A DNA stretch of 64,000 nucleotides from Hominimerdicola alba 8 (GTDB lineage Bacteria > Bacillota > Clostridia > Oscillospirales > Ruminococcaceae), in the NCBI RefSeq assembly GCF_000178155.2, contig NZ_ADKM02000130.1, positions 1 through 64,000 on the forward strand, written 5' to 3'. The notes under the pieces were generated by a model. The model did not search any database and was not told the origin of the DNA. It saw only the letters and a program-made list of their open reading frames with translations. The position numbers and the translations under genes were made by a program. Shown piece after piece: positions 49,798 through 58,145 of this stretch; positions within the stretch are counted from its first letter, which is position 1, and each line of letters opens with the position of its first letter.

Positions 49798-50528
49798 ATA
49801 TCGATATTGCAACACTCTTCCCCGAAATGCTGGAGAATTACCTGTCGCAAAGCATCGTGGGCAGGGCAAGGGCGAAGGATATCTTCACCGTCAACTGCCA
49901 CGATATACGCGCATATACTAAGGATAAGCACCGCCGTGTAGACGATACGCCCTACAGCGAACAGAAAGGCATGCTGATGCAGTGCGACCCCATCTTTAAC
50001 TGCTTTGAAGCGGTGACAGCAGGCAAAGCGCGTCCCCATGTCATATATATGTCGCCGCAGGGCAAGACCCTTACCCAGCAGCGCTGTAAGGAACTGGCAC
50101 AGATGGATAATATTTTTATATTGTGCGGTCACTATGAGGGCGTTGATGAGCGAATAATCGAAACGCTGGTGGACGAGGAGATATCTATAGGCGACTATGT
50201 GCTTACAGGCGGTGAACTGCCCGCACTGGTGCTGGTGGACGCTGTTGTGCGCATGCTTGACGGCACACTCTCTCAGCCCGACTGCTATCAGGACGAAAGC
50301 CATTACAGCGGTCTGCTGGAGTATCCCCAGTACACCCGTCCCGAAGTCTGGCACGATATGAGAGTGCCTGAGATACTCCTGTCGGGACACCACGCAAACA
50401 TCGCAAAATGGCGGCATGAGCAGGCTTTGATAGCCACCGCGAAGAAGCGTCCCGAACTGTTGGAGAAGCTGGAATTGACTGCTGAAGATTTGTCAATTAT
50501 ACACAAAGTTGTCGATTTTGACAAATAG
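49794..50528 (+). CDS. trmD: tRNA (guanine37-N1) methyltransferase
   Basis: 244 residues, GTG start overlapping the rimM stop with GGAGGAG upstream. SPOUT-fold methyltransferase that prevents +1 frameshifting: the N-terminal IDIATLFPEMLENYL, the knot region with CGHYEGVDERI, EISIGDYVLTGGELPALVLVD and a C-terminal HANIAKWRHEQAL. Conserved residues for the trefoil knot are in place. Co-translated with rimM. Confidence 0.96.
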   Translation: MNIDIATLFPEMLENYLSQSIVGRARAKDIFTVNCHDIRAYTKDKHRRVDDTPYSEQKGMLMQCDPIFNCFEAVTAGKARPHVIYMSPQGKTLTQQRCKELAQMDNIFILCGHYEGVDERIIETLVDEEISIGDYVLTGGELPALVLVDAVVRMLDGTLSQPDCYQDESHYSGLLEYPQYTRPEVWHDMRVPEILLSGHHANIAKWRHEQALIATAKKRPELLEKLELTAEDLSIIHKVVDFDK

Positions 50529-50704
50529 AACTGACCAAGTTATTGGTCATAACCGATAAAGATGTTAAAAAAACTTGTACAGAGTGATACAAAAAATGTT
50601 GACTTATTGTATAGTATTGATAAAGCGGTTTGACGATTGTTAACCTTTTGTAGGTGAAAGCTACGAAAATGATGCCCACCGCTGTGGTTTGTTCAAATTT
50701 TGCG

Positions 50705-50733
50705 TTGACTAAAGCGGAGTTGTCGGGTATAAT
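50705..50733 (+). promoter_or_regulatory. Promoter of the HPr gene
   Basis: TTGACT (50705-50710), 17 bp, TATAAT (50728-50733). The leader carries GGGAGGAAAAACTCCCC, a small hairpin. Confidence 0.75.
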
Positions 50734-50825
50734 ATATTTAGTGAACAGGGAGGAAAAACTCCCCGCCGATCACAAAGCACTTTTGATAATGTTTAAGACT
50801 TTATAGGGATTGGAGAGATCGCATC

Positions 50826-51098
50826 ATGTTACAGAATACTGTTGTTGTCCAGAATCAGGTAGGCCTTCACGCACGTCCTGCTACTTTCTTCATTCAGAAG
50901 GCTAATGAGTTCAAGTCTTCTATATGGATAGAGAAGGAAGACAGAAGAGTAAATGCAAAGAGCCTGCTGGGTATCCTTTCGCTGGGTATCGTTGGCGGCA
51001 CTACCATCAAGATCATCGCTGACGGCGCTGATGAGGAAGAGGCTGTTAAGGGTCTGGTTGACCTGGTAGACAGCGGCTTTGCTGAGGACGCAAGATAA
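50826..51098 (+). CDS. HPr-family phosphocarrier protein
   Basis: 90 residues. His15 in QVGLHARPAT is the PTS phosphorylation site and Ser46 in NAKSLLGILSLGI the HPr kinase site, so both catalytic and regulatory roles (including CcpA-type control) are possible. It stands alone without ptsI or an enzyme II gene nearby. A true HPr and a Crh-like form cannot be separated by context; the intact His15 favours HPr. Confidence 0.9.
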   Translation: MLQNTVVVQNQVGLHARPATFFIQKANEFKSSIWIEKEDRRVNAKSLLGILSLGIVGGTTIKIIADGADEEEAVKGLVDLVDSGFAEDAR

Positions 51099-51142
51099 TC
51101 TAAATAGCATGGGGCACCAAGTCCCGCTGATAAGCTGATAAT

Positions 51143-51174
51143 AACACCTGCGTATCTGTGCGCGGGTGTTTTTG
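51143..51174 (+). terminator. Terminator of the HPr gene
   Basis: AACACCTGCG pairs with CGCGGGTGTT, then TTTG. Confidence 0.75.
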
Positions 51175-51463
51175 TGTATAATACAGGATGATGCGGCACT
51201 ATAAATGGATAAAAAGGTTTTCACATAACGCACAAAAACAAATCAACAAAATGTTTAATGGTTACAAAACAATTACCTGCATGTAGAATTTCGTTGTGGG
51301 TTTTTGTGGATATTAAACAATAAAGCTTTTAATTTTACATTGTGTTCACACATTCGGGCGAAAAATATGTTACAATTTGTAACATATCGGGGCGTATGTA
51401 TCGGCGCTTCGTGGCTCGGTAAAAAGTTTTTTTGCAAATATCACACTTTTTACTATAAAAGAC

Positions 51464-51492
51464 TTGCAAAATTCTTCTTTTTTTGTTATAAT
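51464..51492 (+). promoter_or_regulatory. Promoter of the PucR-type gene
   Basis: TTGCAA (51464-51469), 17 bp, TATAAT (51487-51492). Confidence 0.75.
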
Positions 51493-51569
51493 TATTGTAA
51501 GTGAATGTTTTACCGCAGATAGGGTAAAACAGACTGTGAGAATATATTGCAAGTAGAGGGGATCAAATT

Positions 51570-52655
51570 ATGTCAAACAGATTATTTCAAAGCGTTGTTC
51601 ATCAGATGCGCGACACCATCGACTGCGTTATCGGCGTTATCGACGAGACCGCGACCATAATCGCCTGCTCAGAGCTGGCTCAGGTCGGCACGACCAATGA
51701 GTTCGTTTCGCTGGATCTGGGAGACTCTCATGATATTTTCGTGCGTGACGGCTATACTTATAAGCCCTTCGGCGCACACATGAAGCCCGATTATGCAGTT
51801 TTTGTTGAGGGCACCGACGAGGTAGCCGCAAAGTATGCGAGCATACTGGCTATAACTCTGTCGAGCATCAAGCAGTATTATGATGAGAAGTACGACCGCA
51901 ACAACTTCATCAAGAACGTTGTGCTGGATAACGTGCTGCCCGGCGATGTTCACGTTAAGGCGCGTGAACTGCACTTCAGTTCGGATATCTCCAGAGTTGT
52001 TCTGCTGATAAGGATAGTATCTTCCAACGATGTATCCGCTTACGATGTTATACAGAACCTCTTCCCTGACAAGAACAAGGATTTCGTGTTCAATATCACC
52101 GAGAGCGATATCGTGCTGGTAAAGGAAGTTGCCGCAGGCGTTGAAACAAAGGATCTGGAGAAGCTGGCAAGAAGCATCGCAGATACTCTGTCCAGTGAGT
52201 TCTATACAAGAGTAAATGTCGGCATCGGTACTGTTATCGAGGGCGTAAGGGATCTGGCAAAGTCCTTCAAGGAGGCACAGGTATCCCTCGAAGTCGGCAA
52301 GGTTTTCGATACCGATAAGAATATCGTTTCCTATGACGATCTGGGTATAGCAAGGCTGATCTATCACCTGCCCACCACTCTCTGCGAAACTTTCCTTAAG
52401 GAAGTCTTCAAGAAAGGCTCGATAGACTCCCTCGACCACGAAACACTGTTCACGATACAGAAGTTCTTTGAGAACAACCTGAACGTTTCGGAAACCTCAA
52501 GAAAACTGTTCGTACACAGAAATACTCTGGTGTACAGACTTGAAAAGATCAAAAAGCTCACAGGTCTTGACCTGAGAGAATTTGACCACGCGATAATCTT
52601 TAAGATCGCGCTGATGGTTAAGAAGTATCTTTCTGCTAACCCCGTCAAATTCTAA
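51570..52655 (+). CDS. PucR/CdaR-type transcriptional regulator
   Basis: 361 residues. The N-terminal two thirds is a mixed alpha-beta sensory part with a region near 195-265 that resembles the GGDEF-like sensor of CdaR (INVGIGTVIEGVRDLAKSFKEAQVSLEVG). The C-terminal helix-turn-helix (HTH_30, about 295-350) has TIQKFFENNLNVSETSRKLFVHRNTLVYRLEKIKKLTG. Such regulators control sugar-acid, purine or amino-acid use. It precedes ftsE with a 56-base gap and no terminator, so it may share that unit. Confidence 0.85.
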   Translation: MSNRLFQSVVHQMRDTIDCVIGVIDETATIIACSELAQVGTTNEFVSLDLGDSHDIFVRDGYTYKPFGAHMKPDYAVFVEGTDEVAAKYASILAITLSSIKQYYDEKYDRNNFIKNVVLDNVLPGDVHVKARELHFSSDISRVVLLIRIVSSNDVSAYDVIQNLFPDKNKDFVFNITESDIVLVKEVAAGVETKDLEKLARSIADTLSSEFYTRVNVGIGTVIEGVRDLAKSFKEAQVSLEVGKVFDTDKNIVSYDDLGIARLIYHLPTTLCETFLKEVFKKGSIDSLDHETLFTIQKFFENNLNVSETSRKLFVHRNTLVYRLEKIKKLTGLDLREFDHAIIFKIALMVKKYLSANPVKF

Positions 52656-52711
52656 GGTCTGCCTATGGGTTTGGACGCTTGCGTCCGAAAACTTTAAGGC
52701 GGTGTAAAATT

Positions 52712-53401
52712 TTGGTAGAGTTTCAGGATGTGTCCGTCACTTATAATTCAAGCGGCGTTGACGCACTAAACAAAGTCAATCTGAAGATCAACGACGGCGA
52801 CTTCGCCTTCGTGGTCGGCCCGTCGGGTGCGGGCAAATCCACCCTCATCAAGCTGGTACTGAAAGAGATAGACGCGACCAGCGGTACGGTTCTGGTAAAC
52901 GGCTTCAACCTCAAAAAACTGAGGAGGAGCAAGGTGCCTGCACTGAGAAGAACGATAGGCGTTGTGTTCCAGGACTTCAGACTTATACCCACAATGACGG
53001 TGTATGAGAACGTGGCATTCGTGCTGCGTGTTATAGATGCTCCCGCTAAGTATATCAGGAGCAGAGTTCCGTATGTTATCAGTCTGGTCGGTCTTTCCGA
53101 TAAGGCGAAATGCTACCCCACCGAACTTTCGGGCGGTGAGCAGCAGCGTGTGGCTCTGGCGAGGGCGCTGGTCAATGACCCGCAGCTGATAATCGCGGAC
53201 GAGCCTACGGGTAACATCGACCCCGCACTGTCCTACGAGATCGTTGAACTGCTCAAAGGCATCAACGAGTGCGGCACCACTATCCTCATGGTAACACATG
53301 AACATGATCTGGTGCGCTATTTCGGAGGACGTATCATCAACATCAATAAGGGAAGCATTGATTTCGATGAAGTAGTGGGAGGTGCGCACGATGAAAATTA
53401 G
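52712..53401 (+). CDS. ftsE: Cell division ATP-binding protein FtsE
   Basis: 229 residues from a TTG at 52712, preceded by GGCGGTG. The TTG start gives MVEFQDVSVTYN, matching the family N-terminus; no ATG is near. ABC ATPase with Walker A GPSGAGKST, signature LSGGEQQR, Walker B LIIADEPTG and an H loop VTHEHD. With FtsX it forms the FtsEX complex that in Gram-positives activates peptidoglycan hydrolases at the septum. Overlaps ftsX by 11 bases. Confidence 0.93.
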   Translation: MVEFQDVSVTYNSSGVDALNKVNLKINDGDFAFVVGPSGAGKSTLIKLVLKEIDATSGTVLVNGFNLKKLRRSKVPALRRTIGVVFQDFRLIPTMTVYENVAFVLRVIDAPAKYIRSRVPYVISLVGLSDKAKCYPTELSGGEQQRVALARALVNDPQLIIADEPTGNIDPALSYEIVELLKGINECGTTILMVTHEHDLVRYFGGRIININKGSIDFDEVVGGAHDEN

Positions 53402-54296
53402 CAGTTTCCGCTACCTTGTGCATCAAGGCGTCGCAGGCATCTGGAAAAACCGTATGATGACATTCGCTTCCTTCTGCATACTTCTGGTAAGTCTGCTGAT
53501 GGTCGGTCTGGCAAGCCTTACGGCGATAAACCTGACAAGAATAATCAGCGGCATCGAGGATAAGAGTGAGGTCGTCGTGGTTATCAGCGATAACGCCGAT
53601 AAAGCGGCTGAGGCTGAACTTGAAGAACACCTCAAAGCAATACCGAATGTCAATTCCATCGAACTTTACAGTAAGGAGGAAGCATGGAACGGCATGCTGG
53701 AAAGCATGACCGAAGAGGAACGCGCTTTCTTCAAGTACGCTGACGAGAACCCGCTTCCCGATACCTACAGACTGACTGTAAAGGATATCGAACTGATGAG
53801 CGAGACCACAGCACAGATAGAAACACTGGATTTCGTTGAGTCTACACAGTCACCTACGACTTTTGCAGATGTTCTTATCAGCATCAGAAGGATATTCACC
53901 ATTCTGGCGACTGCTGTTGTGGCAGCACTGGTGGTGGTAAGCCTTGTAATAATCTCGAATACCACGAGAGCAAGCGTTTTTGCAAGACGTAAAGAAATAA
54001 ATATCATGAAGTACGTCGGCGCAACTAACGCATTTATCAGGATACCTTTCTTCGTGGAGGGCATGATCGTCGGACTTATCGCCGCTCTGGGCGCATTGCT
54101 GATGACCAAGTTCGCATACGAGGGTGTGTATAATATTTTCAGTGATGATTCGGTCATCTGGGTCATCATGGGCATGAAGAAGCTCTATTCGTTCAACGAA
54201 CTGCTGTTCCCCGTTAGTGTATCTTATCTGGCAGCAGGCGCGATAATAGGAGCGGTGGGCACTTCTATCAGTACAGGCAAACACCTGAGGGTGTAG
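53391..54296 (+). CDS. ftsX: Cell division protein FtsX
   Basis: 301 residues from ATG at 53391, with GGGAGGTG upstream. Four membrane helices: one at about 22-44, then an extracellular domain (about 45-165) with coiled and acidic parts, and three at about 173-195, 220-245 and 268-290. The large extracellular loop is the part that contacts hydrolases in Streptococcus FtsX-PcsB. Coupled to ftsE. The next two genes encode coiled-coil hydrolases. Confidence 0.92.
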   Translation: MKISSFRYLVHQGVAGIWKNRMMTFASFCILLVSLLMVGLASLTAINLTRIISGIEDKSEVVVVISDNADKAAEAELEEHLKAIPNVNSIELYSKEEAWNGMLESMTEEERAFFKYADENPLPDTYRLTVKDIELMSETTAQIETLDFVESTQSPTTFADVLISIRRIFTILATAVVAALVVVSLVIISNTTRASVFARRKEINIMKYVGATNAFIRIPFFVEGMIVGLIAALGALLMTKFAYEGVYNIFSDDSVIWVIMGMKKLYSFNELLFPVSVSYLAAGAIIGAVGTSISTGKHLRV

Positions 54297-54438
54297 CCGC
54301 TGTTTTGACAACAATGGGGCAGGGACGGGGTAATATCGTTTTCTGCCCTTTTGTATATGGAAATTTCGACCAATTGTGTAAAAATTCTGCGGTATAATAA
54401 AGAAAGAGATCCGCAGTTTTCTGACGGAGGAATTCAAA

Positions 54439-56070
54439 ATGAATAAACTGACAGGCTTTAAGAAGATCGCCGCGTGTACGGTGGCTGTGCTTATCTGTGC
54501 GTCTGTTTTTTCAGGTGCAGGCAGTGTTGTTATGAATGCTGAAAAGGCGCAGGCACAGAGCGCTGAACTAAAGGAAAATCAGTCCAATATCAGCGATACC
54601 AAAAGCGATATAGAAGAACTTATAGCCAAACAGGAAGAACTCGACAAGAAGATAGCCGAAACTAAGGATAATATCGATTCCGAAGAGGAAAACAAAAAGG
54701 CTATCGAAGAGCAGATCACTACTGTTCAGCGGACGATCATGGCGCTCACTTCCACCATTTCACAGACCAATGACGAGATAACCGCACTGGAACAGTCCAT
54801 TGCCGAAAAGGAAGTACAGGTAAACGAGAAGCATGAGCAGATCGTTGAGGGCGTGGGCGAGTTCAAGGAGAGGCTGAAAGCCATGTACGTGGCAGGCAAT
54901 AACTCCTATTCGGATATCATCATCGGTTCATCTGATTTCTATGATATGCTGATGAAGATGGAACTGGTAAAAAGGGTCGCAGAACATGACGATAAGATGA
55001 TAGATGATCTTATCGTGCTGAAAGATCAGTATGAGGCTGATGAGGCAGAACTCAACGCCGAAAAGACTGAACTTGAAACCAAGCAGGCAGAACTTGAAAC
55101 TCAGAAAAAGGCTCACGAGAACCAGAGGGACAAGCTGCAGGTGCTATTTGAGGAAAGTCAGATAGCGATCGATGAACTCAGCAGCAATCAGGAGATCTAC
55201 AAGAATAATCTCGCGATGATCGAACAGGATAAGGCTGAGTTCGAGAAGCATCTGGAGCAGCTGTATATGGAACGTATGGCTATCCAGACGGAGGAGAAGA
55301 GAAAAGCTGACGAGGAGAAGGCTCGTCAGGAAGAAGCGCGCAGAAAAGAGGAAGAGCGCAAGAAAAAGGAAGAAGAGGAAAAGCAAAGACTGGCTCTGGA
55401 AAAACAGCGTCAGGAGGAAGAGGAAGCTGCACGCAAAAAGGCAGAAGCAGACGCTGCGGCACAGCAGGCTGATGATAACAGCGGTTCGGGCAGCACCGAT
55501 GACTACGATACCGACAGCGGCAGTACAATTACCGATACTCCTGCTGATACCGACGACGGTGATGACGATACACAGCTCTACATACCGCCCACAGCATCCG
55601 ATAACCTCAGCAAGAATGCACAGAACGGCTATGTCGAGAAGTCAAGGTTCACATGGCCTGTGCCGGGACACTATAACGTGTCATCAGGCTTCGGATACAG
55701 GAACTGGGGCGTTCTGGTGGGCTATCACGGCGGCATAGACATCTGGGACAGCAATATCTACAATGCCGAGATAGTTGCGGCTGACGCTGGTACTGTCATC
55801 GATGTTTCAAACTACTGCCCGCACGACTACGGCAAGAGTTACAGCTGCGGCTGCGGCGGCGGCTACGGAAGATACTGCATAATCGAGCACAGCGACGGCT
55901 ACTGGACACTTTACGGTCATGCCAACAACATCGTTGTGTCGGTGGGACAGTATGTCGAAAAGGGACAAGTGCTGGGCTATGTCGGCTCAACAGGTCACTC
56001 CACAGGTCCTCATACTCACTTTGAGGTACGCCTGAATGGAGAAAGACAGGATCCTCAGAACTATGTCTGA
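54439..56070 (+). CDS. Secreted coiled-coil M23 peptidase (PcsB/EnvC-like)
   Basis: 543 residues. Signal peptide about 1-38; a long coiled coil (about 38-270) with Glu/Lys/Gln heptads in two parts; a Glu/Lys/Arg helical run (about 285-345); a Ser/Asp/Thr-rich linker (about 345-385); and an M23 (LytM) domain (about 405-540) with its first zinc set in YHGGIDIW and the second in PHTHFEVR. A Cys-rich insert CPHDYGKSYSCGCGGGYGRYC sits between them. As for EnvC or PcsB, the coiled coil should be the part FtsX acts on, and M23 the cutter of cross-bridges. Confidence 0.93.
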   Translation: MNKLTGFKKIAACTVAVLICASVFSGAGSVVMNAEKAQAQSAELKENQSNISDTKSDIEELIAKQEELDKKIAETKDNIDSEEENKKAIEEQITTVQRTIMALTSTISQTNDEITALEQSIAEKEVQVNEKHEQIVEGVGEFKERLKAMYVAGNNSYSDIIIGSSDFYDMLMKMELVKRVAEHDDKMIDDLIVLKDQYEADEAELNAEKTELETKQAELETQKKAHENQRDKLQVLFEESQIAIDELSSNQEIYKNNLAMIEQDKAEFEKHLEQLYMERMAIQTEEKRKADEEKARQEEARRKEEERKKKEEEEKQRLALEKQRQEEEEAARKKAEADAAAQQADDNSGSGSTDDYDTDSGSTITDTPADTDDGDDDTQLYIPPTASDNLSKNAQNGYVEKSRFTWPVPGHYNVSSGFGYRNWGVLVGYHGGIDIWDSNIYNAEIVAADAGTVIDVSNYCPHDYGKSYSCGCGGGYGRYCIIEHSDGYWTLYGHANNIVVSVGQYVEKGQVLGYVGSTGHSTGPHTHFEVRLNGERQDPQNYV

Positions 56071-56114
56071 TCTTTTTCTTATCATACAAAACGACATAAG
56101 ATCTTCACTGATAC

Positions 56115-56146
56115 CGACCGAAGATGCGTTTGTCTGCGGTCGGGTA
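56115..56146 (+). other. Stem-loop between the two M23 genes
   Basis: CCGACCG pairs with CGGTCGG around 17 bases; no T tract. It may tune expression of the second gene. Confidence 0.45.
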
Positions 56147-56194
56147 AGTGATTTTTATGCAGTTTGATATGGCTTCCCTGAAAAGGAGAGTATA

Positions 56195-58063
56195 ATGAAT
56201 AAGCGCAAGGGCTTTACTAAGATCATGTCGATGGCGGCAGCACTGTGCATCACCTTTACGGCGGTGAGCAGCGGCATCGACGCTACAAAGGCTGATGCCT
56301 ATTACGATGACAATGGCTACGGCTACGATTACGGCGGATATTCCGACTACGGTTATGACGGCGGCTATGGTTACGACGGTGGCTACGGCTATGACGGCGG
56401 TTATGGCTATGACGACGGCTATGGCTATGACGGCAGCTACGGCTATGATGGCGGCTATGGTTATGATGGCAGTTACGATAACGGCTATGATAATAACAAC
56501 GGCTGGACTGATCCCAATGCAGGCTGGACAGACCCAAGCACAGGCTACGACAACGGCTGGACAGATCCCAACGCGGGCAGTACCACAACTACCACCGACA
56601 GCACAGCTGATGACTCGTCATCGGCTGAGAACCCCACTTCGCCAAGCGATGTCTACGAACCGCTGACGGTCACTGATATTTCGGGCTACGCAGAGGCGCT
56701 GAGAGATATCATCGGCAAGCAGTCGGAACTTAAAGTCGAGATATCCGATGCCGATACCGCCATACGTGAAGAGGAAAAGATGCTCAAAAGCATCAAAAAG
56801 CGCACCGAAGAACTGGATAACGAACTGTATATCCTAAACAGATCCATGTCTTCGCTGGAAGTTCAGGTCGGCAGCAACAAGCGTGAACTTGAACGCATAA
56901 ACGACCGTATCGAGGACGGCACCGAAAGACTGAAAAAACGCCTGCGTGCGCTGTACCTGTCGGGGTCTGACTCGTATACCACAGTATTGCTGGAGTCTGA
57001 CAGCTTCTATGACATTCTGATGCGAATGGAACTTATCAAGCGTGTGGCTGCCCATGATGACAATATCATCGATGAACTTTACGGCTTGCAGGAAAAAGCT
57101 GAGGTAAAACAGGCAAATCTCGATGCACAGCAGGCTGAACTGGATAAGCAGTATGCTCTGTTCGACTCGAAAAAGTCGAAACTCGATGAGATATATAATT
57201 CATCGGCACAGGCAAGGGTGTTGCTTGAAGATAAGCAGAAAAAACTGAAAGAGCAGGAAGCGCAGTTCAATCTTGAAAAGATGAAAGCCGCGCAGGATCT
57301 CGGTGCAGTGCTGAAACAGTCCACAGGCACCACCTCTTTTGATGAAGAAGTTGCGGCTACTATGGCGCTTGCAGATGCCAAGCTGGAAGAACTGCATAAT
57401 GCCATTCGCGAGCGTATCAAGAATGATGAAGAGATACCTGAGGACGAACCGACCTATACATTCGCATGGCCTGTACCTCAGTGCTATCAGATAAATTCCG
57501 GTGTCGGCGCACGCTGGGGCACTTACCACAAGGGCATAGACATCGGCGGCGATCACGGTTATCCCATACACGCCAGCGAAACAGGCACAGTCATAATGAC
57601 AAATACCACCTGCACTCACGACTACGGCAAGTACGAGTCCTGCGGCTGCGGCGGCGGTTACGGCAACTATGTCATCATAGATCACGGCAACGAGTTCATC
57701 ACGCTCTACGGTCATATGACACAGGTGCTTGTCAACGTGGGCGATAAGGTTAAGCAGGGCGATATAATCGGTCTTATGGGCTCAACAGGCTACTCAACGG
57801 GCGATCACCTGCATTTTGAGATACGCTATCAGGGCTATATAGTCAACCCCGTTTACTATGTTGACCTTACCATAGATACCGAAAAAGGCGGCGCAGCGTC
57901 ACTGAAAGAAAAGAAAGACACAAGCGCCGATACCATAACAGTGGTCGAAACAGACCCTGACAGCAAGTCCGAAACTGTCTGGCTCGAACAGCCTGCCGAC
58001 TCAAAGTCGGAAAGTTCAAAGCCCGATGACTCAAAACGCGAAGACAGTTCGGGAGGAACATAA
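56195..58063 (+). CDS. Secreted coiled-coil M23 peptidase with Tyr/Gly/Asp repeats
   Basis: 622 residues. Signal peptide about 1-33, then a low-complexity block (about 38-110) built of YGYDGG and related six-residue units, then two WTDPNAG units; a coiled coil (about 165-400); an M23 domain (about 425-555) with HKGIDIGGDHGYP and DHLHFEIRYQG as the zinc sets and the same CGCGGGYGNYV insert as its neighbour; and a Ser/Lys-rich tail. Clearly a paralogue of the preceding gene, with the repeat block gained. Expected to work with FtsEX. Confidence 0.93.
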   Translation: MNKRKGFTKIMSMAAALCITFTAVSSGIDATKADAYYDDNGYGYDYGGYSDYGYDGGYGYDGGYGYDGGYGYDDGYGYDGSYGYDGGYGYDGSYDNGYDNNNGWTDPNAGWTDPSTGYDNGWTDPNAGSTTTTTDSTADDSSSAENPTSPSDVYEPLTVTDISGYAEALRDIIGKQSELKVEISDADTAIREEEKMLKSIKKRTEELDNELYILNRSMSSLEVQVGSNKRELERINDRIEDGTERLKKRLRALYLSGSDSYTTVLLESDSFYDILMRMELIKRVAAHDDNIIDELYGLQEKAEVKQANLDAQQAELDKQYALFDSKKSKLDEIYNSSAQARVLLEDKQKKLKEQEAQFNLEKMKAAQDLGAVLKQSTGTTSFDEEVAATMALADAKLEELHNAIRERIKNDEEIPEDEPTYTFAWPVPQCYQINSGVGARWGTYHKGIDIGGDHGYPIHASETGTVIMTNTTCTHDYGKYESCGCGGGYGNYVIIDHGNEFITLYGHMTQVLVNVGDKVKQGDIIGLMGSTGYSTGDHLHFEIRYQGYIVNPVYYVDLTIDTEKGGAASLKEKKDTSADTITVVETDPDSKSETVWLEQPADSKSESSKPDDSKREDSSGGT

Positions 58064-58069
58064 AATAAC

Positions 58070-58129
58070 TAAGACCGCTCGATTTTTTGCCATAGTTTGG
58101 CGGAATGATACGTGCGGTCTTTTATTTTA
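58070..58129 (+). terminator. Terminator after the second M23 gene
   Basis: AAGACCGC pairs with GCGGTCTT around a 35-base part-structured loop, then TTATTTT. Confidence 0.7.
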
Positions 58130-58145
58130 GGAAGGAGTTATAAAA

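Larger units (their letters stand above)
51099..51569. other. Intergenic stretch before the PucR-type gene
   Basis: 471 bases. Holds the HPr terminator (51143-51174) and the next promoter (51464-51492). AT-rich with no gene seen between. Confidence 0.6.

Noticed and set aside
56335-56590. Tandem repeats read as a CRISPR array
   Set aside because: Units are 15-18 bp, in frame and without unique spacers; they encode a Tyr/Gly/Asp block in a secreted protein.
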